Made by a program: the position numbers and the translations under genes. DNA of 64,000 bases from Loxodes magnus (taxonomy: Eukaryota; Ciliophora; Karyorelictea; Loxodida; Loxodidae): assembly GCA_946699065.1 (NCBI GenBank), contig CAMPDV010000932.1, positions 1 through 64,000 on the forward strand, given 5' to 3'. Of this stretch, positions 12,000 to 22,299 are shown one piece after another. Each line of letters starts with the position of its first letter. Position 1 is the first letter of the stretch. Under the pieces are notes generated by a model, which saw nothing but the letters and a program-made list of their open reading frames with translations, was not told where the DNA came from and ran no database searches.

Positions 12000-14800
12000 T
12001 AATATTTTTCATAGCTTTAGTTATAAGCTTAGATAAATAGTATAATAGTTAATCAACACTAATCTTAAGAAGTGTTATTTTATTATTTAAGATATAGATA
12101 TCAGTAGTTATATAAGAGTCTTTTTAAATAGAAATTATCGATACTTCTATATAAAACCCTTAATAACTCCTTTATACTAAAGTAAATTATTCCTATTCAT
12201 ACAAAGCCAAACTAATATAGTTATTATTCTATCTCTAACTAAAAAGACTCAATTCTAACCTAAATTTAGCATTATAAAACTAAGAATCTTATCTATTAAG
12301 CATGCAAACACATAAATAGCTAGTTTGCTTACTCTGTCTATTAATAAACACTATTAAAATGTTTTTAAAATTTAGCTGATAAATAGCAAATTTAATATTT
12401 AGCTTCATCAATTTAACAATAAAGTTAAAGTTAATAATTATTTTAGCAAGTGCTTAATAGAAAGATATATAAGTTCTATTATTCTAAACTATTGATCTAG
12501 TTATCTCTTTAACTCTAAGCATTAGCTAAGTTATAGATGGAATTATTATTTTATTTGCTAAACTAAAATTAATATCTATACTTATTTTATTAGTTTAATT
12601 ATACAAGGGATTAATAGATATACTTATAGAAGATCTTATTTAAAAGTATCTTAGTACAATATAATCATAGTTATAATATAGTAAATCATTAATTTAGCGT
12701 TTATTTCAATTAATTATTATTAAAAGGTTTCTAGATAATACTTATAATTTAAAGAAAATTATTAAAGATATTTATTACATTATGAAACAAAGGAAATTAA
12801 TTTAACTACAAATATTATTATTTCTTCCTCTTTAAACTTCATATAATATCTACTTCTTAATTACAATAAGATGCTAGTATAATATAATACACTAAAATAA
12901 GAAAATCTATACATTTTATATATTTTTAATTCACTCTAAAAACACAAAACTTTAATTAACTACTAAGTCTCTTAAATTTGGTGATAAACTAGCCTTTTAA
13001 TTATTTTCTTTACAAAATTAAAATTAATTTTAACTTTTGAAAGTATAACTAAAATTAAATTTTAGCCAAAGGGTTAAATTTTTATTCAAATTTAACTTTA
13101 TTTATTAAAAGTAAAGAAAGAAAATCTCATTAGTTTTCTTATAAAGAAAGAAAACATTAAAAAATGAAAATCGTATGAAATAACTCCTTGTATTTTGGTT
13201 GTGTTTTCTATCACTAAAAAATTAAATTTCTGGTTTCTTTGCAATTTAAGTTGACTTAATGGTATTTTTATTGCTCACTCTTCTTTAATTATTTAAAAGT
13301 TTCTATACATTTAATTTTATCTTTTTAATGAGCAACAGTATGTTTTATAATTTAGAAATATTTGATAATAGAAGAGCTATTTACCTAAGTTATCTGATTT
13401 CAATTTAATTTTAAAATTGAAATGATTTTAGCCAGGTTCTTTCTCTATTGTATGTTAGTAATCTTTAGTTGTATTTAATGATATATAAAGCATCTCTTTA
13501 TTTAAAGTTAGCTATCTTAATTTTTTCTTTTGTAAGTTATTTTTCATAATATTTAATTTAAGGTTAAATTATGAAAATAAAGATTTTACTCTAAATAGAG
13601 ATATTCTTAAATATGAAAATAAAGTAAAGCTTACTATGCTAATTTAGATGATTATATCTAAATCTATCAAAGAAGATTAAAGCTCGATATAAAAATAAGT
13701 TTTATAGTTAAATTAAAAAAGTAGTAGGTAATATAAGAAATGAAAGGCATTAAAAGATTTTATGTATTTGCTTTGTTAAAAGCTTTATTCTAATAAAAGC
13801 TGCGATTATAATTATTATATGGTTGAAATAAATAGATATCTTGATGTGAAAATACAAAATATGAGATACAGTTTTAATTTAAGGATTTTAGTTATAAATT
13901 AGAAATAACTAATATTCTATTAACCAAAAGGATGTATTATTTAAGCTAAATTTATTTTATATGTTTTATTAATAACCTCTAAATTCTATTTTTGCTAGTT
14001 ATTTGTTTATTTAAAAGAAATAATAAAGCTTCTATAAATCTATTTTATTGAGTCTCTAAAGAATTAAATTAAATTACTTAGATCAAAATTTTAATTATTG
14101 CTATATAGTTGAAAGCTTAGTTATAATTGTATAGATTGAATTCTTAATTTAACTCAAAAAAGGAATAAAACATTATTATATAAAGATATAATAATAGATT
14201 AATATCTTATTAAGCTATTCAATTTTTAAGCTATTCTTATAACTTTTATTTTGTTCTAAGAGAAATAAATTTTATTAAATTTTAACTTTCTTTTATGCAT
14301 CTAAATATATTGACTTCAAAATTAAAAATAATACCTCTATTTAAATTAAAAGCCTAGCAACAACACTTTTTTCTCATTTATTTAAGAACTATTAAAATAC
14401 GTTGCTTTTTCTAAAGATAAAGGAATATTAGAATAATTTAGTTTTGCTATATCTACTATTTAGTTATCTTTTTATTCAATCATTTTAAGATAAATTAATG
14501 CTAAACAAGAAAGGCATAAAATTAGATAACTATTGCTTAGAGAAAACATAATTAGCAAGAATAAATAAAAAATTAGTAATTTATCTTTTAAAATTAAATA
14601 AGATATTTGGTTTAAGATATTTTATCTATCTTTAAGAAATGTTTCTTTTAATAGAATTTGTATAATTCTTAAAAAGCTAGAATCAAGATAATTATCTAAT
14701 AAGATCTAAATGTATAATTTAAGTTTAAGTTCTTATAAATATGAGTTCAATTGTTTTATTATAGTTAGGCTTTTCTTTTTATTATTTGTGAAATATTTAA
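12000..14800 (-). repeat. Segment C: inverted relative of the left part of segments A and B
   Basis: The reverse complement of about 12450-13700 aligns with 43.9-44.68 kb and 45.68-45.85 kb of segment B, and with about 420-900 of segment A. Examples are 12960-13200 with 44390-44640, 13480-13520 with 44060-44090, and 12560-12600 with 45678-45700. C contains the roughly 0.5 kb block that B has and A lacks. It lacks the F2 element, so it preserves an empty insertion site. Outer limits are approximate. No gene was recognised inside. Confidence 0.7.
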
Positions 14801-15079
14801 TTAAATAATCATCCTCTATCCTTAATTTAATTTTCTAAATTAAATATATCAAATTATATATCATTGAAGAAATACAAGCTATTTAATTAGAACTATTTAT
14901 TTTATTTATATTCTATTTAAATTTCATATCTATTAACTTGGCTTTAATTATTTAATCTTCCTTTAGTTTTTTAAGAATATAACCTAAAATTTAACTTTTA
15001 AGTTAGAAATGTTTAATTAATCACTTCTTTTAGCTTAAATATAAATCAACTTTTCTTGCTTAGTCTTTGATAATATAAA

Positions 15080-16117
15080 ATGGCTGGTTTCAAGAAGGGT
15101 TATTTTACCACCTCCTCAGAACAGGAGAGAAAACCAGAAGCAAATATTCTCACCACGTCTTCTTCAACTTAACGCTCTTCTTAATAAAAATAACCAGAAC
15201 AACAAAATAAATTAGAAGAACTAATAAAATACTAAATCCTACAAATTAAAATAAAGCGGACTTCTTCCATCAAAGGACAAGCAGGAACTGAGACAAAAAT
15301 TCAGAACAGAAAAGTTGACACAGCTCTCAACGCCTCCATTGAAAACTGAAAAAAGAGACCACTCAACTGAATCGATAAAAATAATAACGAAAAAATAAAA
15401 AATAAACGAAGAAGGTAAAGTACGATAATTTAATATAGATCCTATTACCTTTAATTTAGACAACATTGAAATAGAACAAATGAACTCTGAATAGATGAAA
15501 CAGCTGATTTATCTACTTATTAGAAACATAAAAAAACTCGAAGAGGAATTAAACTCCCAGAAGGAAGAGATGTTTACAATAAGTCAGGATCTGATAAACC
15601 ATGAAGATGATGACGAAGTCCATATGGTAGACCGAAGAGCTAAAGTCGGAGTCTATGAGTCAATTTAAAATTTAGAGAATGATATTTGAGTAATGCAAGA
15701 GCAAGACGAGAAAAACTGAGTAAAATTAGATTCCAGACTTAAATTAATAGAAGAAAACCTGTAGAAGCCTTCTTAAGGAATTCCAATGGAAATAGAGAAA
15801 CAAGAAAAGATATTTCCTAGAGCAAGAAAAAGATGTTACATTTGCAACAGCACTTGACATCTATGGCGAAAATGTCCCCAATAGAAAAGAATAAGAATGA
15901 ATATTTGGAGTAATATTAACTATTAGCAACTGAAATGGCGAGCGACGGAATTCTTCCCATCGGGAAATGGGAAAATCTGGAAAAAAAACAAATTCTTAAC
16001 TCAGACTATTAAAAAGAGAGAAGTCCAGGAAAAAGAGCACAAGGAACGAACATGCATGAAAGGAGATTTTATACATTTAAAGCTTCAATTAAGCCGGAAG
16101 GCGAACAGTTATTTTAA
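15080..16117 (+). pseudogene. ORF1/Gag-like protein with coiled coil and CCHC zinc knuckle (element G, copy 1)
   Basis: A clear start at 15080 (MAGFKKGYFTTSSEQ) leads into a Gln-rich frame, then a frameshift near 15310. The second frame has acidic, heptad-rich stretches (MKQLIYLLIRNIKKLEEEL) and ends in a basic stretch with knuckle CYICNST-x-HLWRKC at about 15835-15875. That is C-x2-C-x4-H-x4-C with TGA at x. Two more TGA codons (NDI-TGA-VM and EKN-TGA-VKL) interrupt it. LINE ORF1 and Gag proteins commonly combine a coiled coil with CCHC knuckles and bind nucleic acid. No reverse transcriptase follows. The 3' end, from about 15690, reappears as the truncated copy at 25921-26351. Confidence 0.75.
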
Positions 16118-16129
16118 TGATTTAATCTT

Positions 16130-17000
16130 TTTCTCATTATCAGCTAGGAAAATTTTCAGAGTTTATATTTTGAGCTTATTTAAAATTTGATTGAAATTAC
16201 CCCTATAATTACTATTTTGTAGTCAAATTTTTTTAGATTAATTATTATATATATTTCTTTAAAACCGCCATAGTTGTTCGAAGGTGAACAACAAGGTCAT
16301 CTTCATCAGAGGTTGGGGAAGTTAAGTACCCATAATCGACTTTATGTCTTCCTCTGCTTTGGTTTGGCCTCAAGACATAAGATTCTTAGACCTTCGACGT
16401 TGGCTTGTCTTGGTTTCGTTTATTTTTAATACTGGAACGAAAAAGAAATAATATTGCGAGCATCATCAGAGGTGGGGAATTAAGTACCCATAATTGACAC
16501 ATGTCGTCCTCTGCTTTGGTGATGCAATGAGACACATTCCTGCCATGTCCTTGGACCTCCAGCAAGTATTAAAGATTACGAGTATTCTGAAATTATATCA
16601 GTATTGAACATTTTTATCAGTACTGAATAATTATACCAGTATTGAACAAGGTTTGTCAGTATCTGATAATTTTATCAGTAACAAACATTCTTGTCAGTAT
16701 GAAACATTTTTTTTAAAGAGCTGCGCACCAACGAGAGTGCTACGCGCTCTATAATCAAATTTATTTATTTATCTTAATATATATATTTCATTGTTTTAAT
16801 CATCTATATTATTCATAAATTGTCTTATTTTATCTCCTTGATTATAGATAATTCCTTATAATTAGATATTTACTTCTTCATTTGTTGTATTAACAATTAT
16901 ATTTGTGGTTTAGTTAGATTTAGATTTGCTCATTTCAACTATAGTCATAATAATTTTATCTTCAAGTCAAGAACTTGGATGCTCTAGTTTTTATTATTTT
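16130..17000 (-). pseudogene. Decayed coding fragment (SNARE-like at best), split by element D1
   Basis: On the minus strand, the parts on either side of D1 match 29150-29470 in sequence and predicted protein: GIIYNQGDKIRQFMNNIDD here and ETVYNQGEKLRELMNTSKD there, followed by Gln/Asn-rich tails. The pattern with a conserved GEKL and a later FR-x-IQSRNS segment in the other copy loosely resembles R-SNARE motifs. The match is short and lacks a visible membrane anchor, so the family call is weak. The pair shows an older dispersed repeat into which D1 later inserted. Confidence 0.4.
16258..16773 (+). mobile_element. Structured-RNA retroposon-like element D, copy 1
   Basis: A block of about 516 bp, richer in GC than its surroundings, repeated at about 59091-59609 in the same orientation. 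It is flanked by TTATTATATATATTTC (16242-16257) and TTAATATATATATTTC (16774-16789), a 16-bp TSD with one mismatch. Inside are a 7-bp hairpin (16273-16292), CAGAGG...CCTCTG stems at 16307-16356 and again in a diverged second module at about 16464-16508, and degenerate ATCAGTAT-type tandem units at 16595-16700. A terminal hairpin beginning GAGCTGCGCAC and closing CGCGCTCT follows, then a TTTATTTATT tail. No reading frame is conserved between copies. A non-autonomous retroposon transcribed as a folded RNA is the simplest reading. Confidence 0.7.
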
Positions 17001-17649
17001 TTAAATAGTTCTCTAGTGGTTTTAATTTTAGCGTTTTATTTTGGTTACTTGAAAGTCTAATATTTTGTTAAATTTTATTTTTATAAGATATTTCTATAAA
17101 TAGATTAAATATTTTACTTAATTATAATATAGCTAAGAATTATCTCTTAATGAAATTATTAACTTCATTTGTAGCTTTTATTATTAACTTAATAAATATA
17201 TAGTTCTTAAGTTTTTGAGCATATTTAAGATATTTACTAGTAGGTCAAATTATTTCTTAATAATAACTTTTTTATTTTTTAACTTTTTCAGGTTTTCAGA
17301 TTTTCGAAAATTAGAAATTTTTTTTTGGAAAAATAAACTTTATGATTTTAAGATTATGCTTAAAAATTAATTGATGGAAAAGATCCAAATTTTAAAAATT
17401 TTGGTACTTTATTACTTTATTTATAAAAGTTTAAGTAATTAATCATTTATTAGAATGCATTTGCTATAGAAAAGTATTTTATTTATATAATAATGGATAT
17501 GAAGAAAGGAAATTAACAAATGAATTATATTTTAATAAAAATATTAAATTATATCAAATCAAATTAGCAGGTTTATTTGAAAGTAAAGTACTTCTTTAAA
17601 ATGTTCTTTCCTCTAGTAGCGACCATATCTCCAGATTCTCTAGTTTAAA

Positions 17650-18477
17650 GCTAATTTAATTATGGATTTACGCTATGTCTATTAATTAAGCTTCTTCTTT
17701 TATAGTTTTCCATTGCTTGTTTTGTAAAAGGTAGTAAGGTTTTTCCATATCTTCCTGTAGATCATCTTATTTTGTTAGCAGTTTCTTCAGAGATATCATG
17801 TTCTACTACAGATATAGCATTTCTTCTTAAAGATTTTTATTCTTGCTTACAGTCTTTCTGACTCATTGGGATTGTTTGGCTGCTCACTTAGGATTGCTAT
17901 TGTTTCATTTTATATAAAACTACTTCTATTTTCTTCATTTTTGTTTATTGATCTTGGTTTGTTTTTTTTGCTTCATAAATTCATTTTCGCTTTATTGTTG
18001 CATACTCATAAATATTGTTCTAGCTCCTCCATTTAGTTTCATACTACTCCTTGGACTTATTTGAGGGAATATGTAGATTTAAGTATGTAGCATCGAAATC
18101 AGTTTTATGTTGGAATTATTTCAACTCCTTTAGCAGTTCTATGTCAATTGAAATTAGTGGAAAAATTATTTTATATATCTGCTTCTACCATTATAAGGAC
18201 TTATTTTTTAATTAATTCACTCCAATTGTCCTTTATTGGGAATTTTCTTACATTTGTCGGAGATATTTCAGTTTAAGTCGTCTAGAGATGATATATCCAG
18301 GCATGTTTAGGAGGATTGGAAGGAAGAGTCGCTTGATTAATGTCTTTCTGTTATTTTTCTAATTTTTTAGTATTAATAAAAAAGTTGGTCTATAAAAGCT
18401 AAGACAGGATCTAAAGAATGGATTCTTCTGGTTTACTCTCTTCTTTTACTAGGAAGTGGTGAAAAATATTCTTGAAT
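17650..18477 (-). pseudogene. ORF1/Gag-like protein with degraded CCHC knuckle
   Basis: On the minus strand one frame runs from about 18477 (IQEYFSPLPSKRREQTRR) for roughly 250 codons with Gln/Asn/Lys-rich sequence. It ends in a knuckle-like KKCYICSRT-x-YLxRNC near 17820-17778. The expected His is Tyr and two positions are TGA. Around eight further TGA codons interrupt the frame, so it is dead. The layout (charged N terminus, single C-terminal CCHC, basic flank) matches the ORF1-like proteins at 15.1 and 18.8 kb, so I take it as a remnant of the same broad retroelement group. No boundary repeats were identified. Confidence 0.6.
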
Positions 18478-18796
18478 CTATCAATTTTTATATATATTAA
18501 AAACTTAATAAATATTATTAAAAAAATAAGAATTTAAATATTAATTGACTAAGTTAAAATTTGAATATATATAAATTATTTTATTTAAAAAATTAAATAA
18601 AATAAACATATAAATTAAGAATAGTAAAAAAATATATATACAAATATTTAAATAGAAAATTGTATAAAAATAAATAAACATTAAACTAAAGAAAAATATT
18701 AAAAGATATTTAATTATAAATATAATCCTGTAACATAATATTAAAATAGATTAAAGTATTAACTATATTAAAATATAATCATTTAAAACCTTAATA

Positions 18797-19732
18797 TAAA
18801 AAAATGGGAAAAAACCCGGGAATCTAAACCTTAAATTCTAACCTAATAGGTAAAACTTAAGTCTCAGTTAACTAACAAGAACTAAGAATTCAAAAAGATA
18901 AGTCTACTCTTGTTAAGGATTGGGAAATACTGAATTTCATAGCAAACTTAAAAAGCTTGAGAAACCTCATGAGCAAGACATTATTTAGCTTTATTTGCTA
19001 ATTGAGAAAATGAATACCGAAATATAGATCCTGAAGGATGAAAACTTGAATCTTCGGCTTCTTTTGTAAGATAGAAAAAAGGAAGATCAAGGCTTGATAA
19101 GTAAAGTTTAGTTTTAAATTGAAGCTTTAACTTCGCTATTTGAATTACTAGAAAAAAACTTAGTAGCAAATTCATAGAAAATCGAAGAAGAAATCAAAAT
19201 AAAAAAAATTAACCAGAAACAGATAAGATGGAAGATGAGCAAAGAATGTAGACAGAATAAAAATTTTAATTCAAGCCCTTAATAAAGCGTTGCTATTGTT
19301 CTCAAAAGATTTTTCATTTTTGGAGGTAATGTCTGTAGTGAAAAAGAGTGCAGCACCGCAAAGAATTAGGAACATCGAGGAGGCTATATTGAAACTACCT
19401 TTGAGGTAATTACAGAAAGAAGCTTGTATTAGTTAATTCAAGTATGACACTAATCAAACAGGATCTTGGTAATTAATAATAACAGAATAAATAGCTTTAA
19501 AAAGATAACAATTACCTTAGAATTAATTTAGAGAAGCTGGAGAAAAATTACAAGACAACGAACAATTTTATGAGCTTATTGAAGAGAAAGAAGAATTATC
19601 TCAGTTTGAAATTGATTCAATAAAGACGTGTACAGTTGAATATTGAATATAAAAACTTTTATTGTCTTTAATTTGAGGAAACATTTCCTCTAATTAAAGA
19701 TGACCCTAACCCTAATAGTTAAAATTAATTAC
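18797..19732 (+). mobile_element. Half-LINE-like element F, copy 1 (ORF1 only)
   Basis: A 936-bp element flanked by TTAAAACCTTAATA (18783-18796) and TTAAAACATTAATA (19733-19746), a 14-bp TSD with one mismatch. It begins near AAAACCCGGGAATC. From about 18920 it encodes a coiled-coil protein without TGA for over 100 codons (KLKKLEKPHEQDI, LIEKMNTEIQILKDENLNL). A zinc-knuckle stretch follows (CYCSQKIFHFWRQC, degraded from CCHC) and a basic tail RKELGTSRR. The 3' end has a near-perfect palindrome (about 19660-19705) and CCCTAACCCTAA. LINE ORF1 proteins have this layout, but no reverse transcriptase is present. The second, inverted copy is at 44703-45677. Confidence 0.8.
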
Positions 19733-19746
19733 TTAAAACATTAATA

Positions 19747-20565
19747 AAAATGTTATTAAAATTACAATTAATAAAATCTTAAATTAAAAGGATAAAATAG
19801 AAAAGTTAAACTAAGTCTAGTATAACAAAAAATAAAATTAATAAAAATTATAAAATAAAGCAAAATAATTTAAGTTATATAACATTATAAGCACTAGAAA
19901 CCATTTTTTCAAGTCATGAAACATTTTAGTTTATCAGCTTTATTTTTTATTTAATTTTAATATTTTCTATCTTTAAAGAATTTGTAGTTTTATTAAATCC
20001 CTTTTATGCTTTTGTATTTCTTAAAGGAATATATAAAGATCAAAAAGGTATTTCAATAAAGAATCTCCTTTATAATAAATTTTAATATTTTTTATTTAAA
20101 AGGAAAAGATAATAAATATTTTTTAGAAACATATAATGCTAATACAGAATAATCCTTTAATTTTTAATTTTAGTAGAAAATTAATCTGAAAGCATTTTTA
20201 TTTAAATCATAGACTTTACTAAAATTATTAATTTTGTTAACATTATTTAGTAATAAAAATATAAATAATTAAAAAATAAAAAATAAAGCTTTAATTAATT
20301 TAATACCTTTCTTATATTAAGAAAATCTGGCAATCCTTAAATGTTATCATTAAATATTTTTTAAATAAATAAAAGTATAAATTTAATTTAATATTTTAAC
20401 TTAATTAATTATAATGTAAAATTTTACTTTATATATTATTAATTTTTGTATTTCTCTTAATTTAAAGATATCTCTTATTGTTTTGATTAACTATTAGTTA
20501 TCCTAACTGAAGTAATATATTTTCTAATTGTAGTAAGTTAAACATTTAAGTTAATTGAATTATTG
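19747..20565. other. AT-rich spacer without recognised gene
   Basis: The sequence is of low complexity and poor in G and C. I saw no conserved frame or structured element between the F1 duplication and the E1 duplication. Confidence 0.55.
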
Positions 20566-20586
20566 ATAATTAATTTCTCTAAAATA

Positions 20587-20898
20587 ATAATAATTGAAAA
20601 GATGGTGGGAGCTGAGAATGACCTTCGTGACAACACTTTCTGGTTTTATGGCTAGGAACAATTTCCTTTCCTGTCGCTGAGAAAGTCCCTGGCCAGAGTC
20701 ATTTTTTGAAGGGAACACTGTCTTTATGATTATCCGCTCTTGGTAGGGGCTTGAAGCCTGGCTGCTCATAGCGATGGAGCTCCCTAGCAGCTGTACCTGG
20801 AGCACAACAGGATATCCCCGTTATTCCATAAAAAGAGAGCGTTGGGTCGTGCAATCGGAAAGGAGCTTCCAGTCCAAAAAGTTTTTTAGTTGAAATTA
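20587..20898 (-). mobile_element. GC-rich SINE-like element E, copy 1
   Basis: A block far richer in GC than its surroundings, inverted relative to 60698-60999. Its flanks (20566-20586 and 20899-20919) form a 21-bp TSD with two mismatches. On the minus strand the RNA would begin near TTTTTGGACTGGAAGC and end ...CACCATCTTTTC, a T-run resembling an RNA polymerase III stop. A possible B-box-like GGCTTCAAGCCCC lies in both copies. An open frame of about 81 codons exists on the minus strand, but indels between the copies break it, so a non-coding RNA element is preferred. The parental RNA was not recognised. Confidence 0.72.
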
Positions 20899-20919
20899 AT
20901 AATAAATTTCTATAAAATA

Positions 20920-21600
20920 TTAAAATAATTAAAAAGTGTATTTCTTAAATATTTTGCTTATATTAATTTATTAATTAAATTTGAAAATTAAGAAATATAC
21001 TCCCTAAATTTTTCTCTCTTTTAAAGAATTTCACTAAATATTATGTAATTTGATATTTAGAAAAAAATTTGTGTTTATACTTCCAAAATGGCAATATAAA
21101 AAGTTTTAACTAACTGAAAATTATAAATCCTTAAAGGGATAAAATAAATTAATATTAGAAGTGACTTTTTTATCATATATTTGCTTATCATATTAATAAT
21201 ATGAAACTAAATAGGCTAATGTTTTAAAATTAAATAAGTATATTAATAAATTTATATTCTAAAATAAAAAATAATTAAATATAATAATAAGAGTTTTATA
21301 TACAATTATAGCTAAAAGTAATCTTACATACATCATTTTTACTAAACATTATTAAACGAAATTAAAGGTATATTCTTAAATAATTTTATAATTATAATAA
21401 TATTGTTATACGCTTTAGTTATAATTAGATAATTAAAATACTTAATACTAGTATTTTACTATTTCTATTACTAGTTTTTATTTTTTATTTTAAATATCAA
21501 ATATTTAATTTTATCTAATTTTTTGCTTTAGATGCTAAAAATTTATTAAAAGGATTAAAATAAAATATCTAAATAATAATATAGAAGATTAAAAATTAAA
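20920..21600. other. AT-rich spacer without recognised gene
   Basis: Nearly pure A/T sequence between the E1 element and the D-tail-bearing remnant. Neither strand shows a motif-bearing frame. Confidence 0.55.
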
Positions 21601-21609
21601 TAAAATTAA

Positions 21610-22290
21610 AGGGATCATACACAAAAGTTTTATCGTAGCTTCGTAAAATTAGAGATAACCGACATTCTAGAATCTCTAGGACTAATAAAAAGTCAGTAAG
21701 AAAAAATGCATTCAAAATTCATATCTCAGAGATATAAACACCTTCTAAAAAAATGTAAGAGTTAGAAATATTAATTTTAAAACTTAGAACAGAAAGAGAA
21801 TGATGTGAACAATAAATTGATACAGCTTTTAAAACAATTTTTCAATTATTACTTTTAATCAAATCTGTCTTAAAAAATTAATTAATTGACGAAAGTGAAA
21901 TAAATAAAAGCTAAAAAATCAATTTCTATTAAAAAAATAACATATTAGAAACTAGAACTGGAATAATTAGCTTAAAATAAGTTAAATAAATAAAATATTT
22001 AAGATAAATAAAAAACTAATTATTTAAAAAATACTTGATAAGAAGAATCCACTGCAACAAAGATTTCTGATGTAAATCTCTTAAAGACGGCAGAAAATCA
22101 ATTTCATAGTTTAAGAAAATATGTACCTGTAATCATAAATGCGTCTATGCTTTGGTAAGTTTGAATTGCAAATCCGCATATATTTAAGAGACTCAAGATT
22201 TTAGAGATATTGAGAATAAAAACTTGTAATAGAGCTGCGCCAGCAAGGCACTACGCACTCTTTAATCTAATTTTTTTAGTAAATAATACA
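21610..22290 (+). mobile_element. Retroposon remnant ending in a D-type terminal hairpin
   Basis: The segment ends at 22232-22265 with GAGCTGCGCCAGCAAGG and CACTACGCACTC, then TTTAATCTAATTTTTTTAG. This is clearly related to the 3' hairpin and tail of element D (16727-16770 and 59547-59600). The body upstream is unlike D. On the plus strand it has Lys/Gln-rich, coiled-coil-like frames (SKKMQELEILILKLRTERE) broken by several TGA. A different element sharing the same 3' recognition tail is the likely reading. The 5' limit is uncertain and no TSD was identified. Confidence 0.45.
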
Positions 22291-22299
22291 GCAAAAAAT

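Noticed and set aside
15239-15466. Minus-strand 75-codon frame
   Set aside because: Antisense to the ORF1-like gene of element G.
16258-16773. Element D as 5S rRNA, 7SL RNA, or a hammerhead or HDV-type ribozyme
   Set aside because: It has hairpins and a junction, but I could not find the conserved cores of these RNAs by eye. A covariance-model search would decide.
20560-20805. Minus-strand 81-codon frame over element E1
   Set aside because: The frame is broken by indels in E2 although the nucleotide sequence is conserved, so the conserved entity is more likely an RNA or DNA element.
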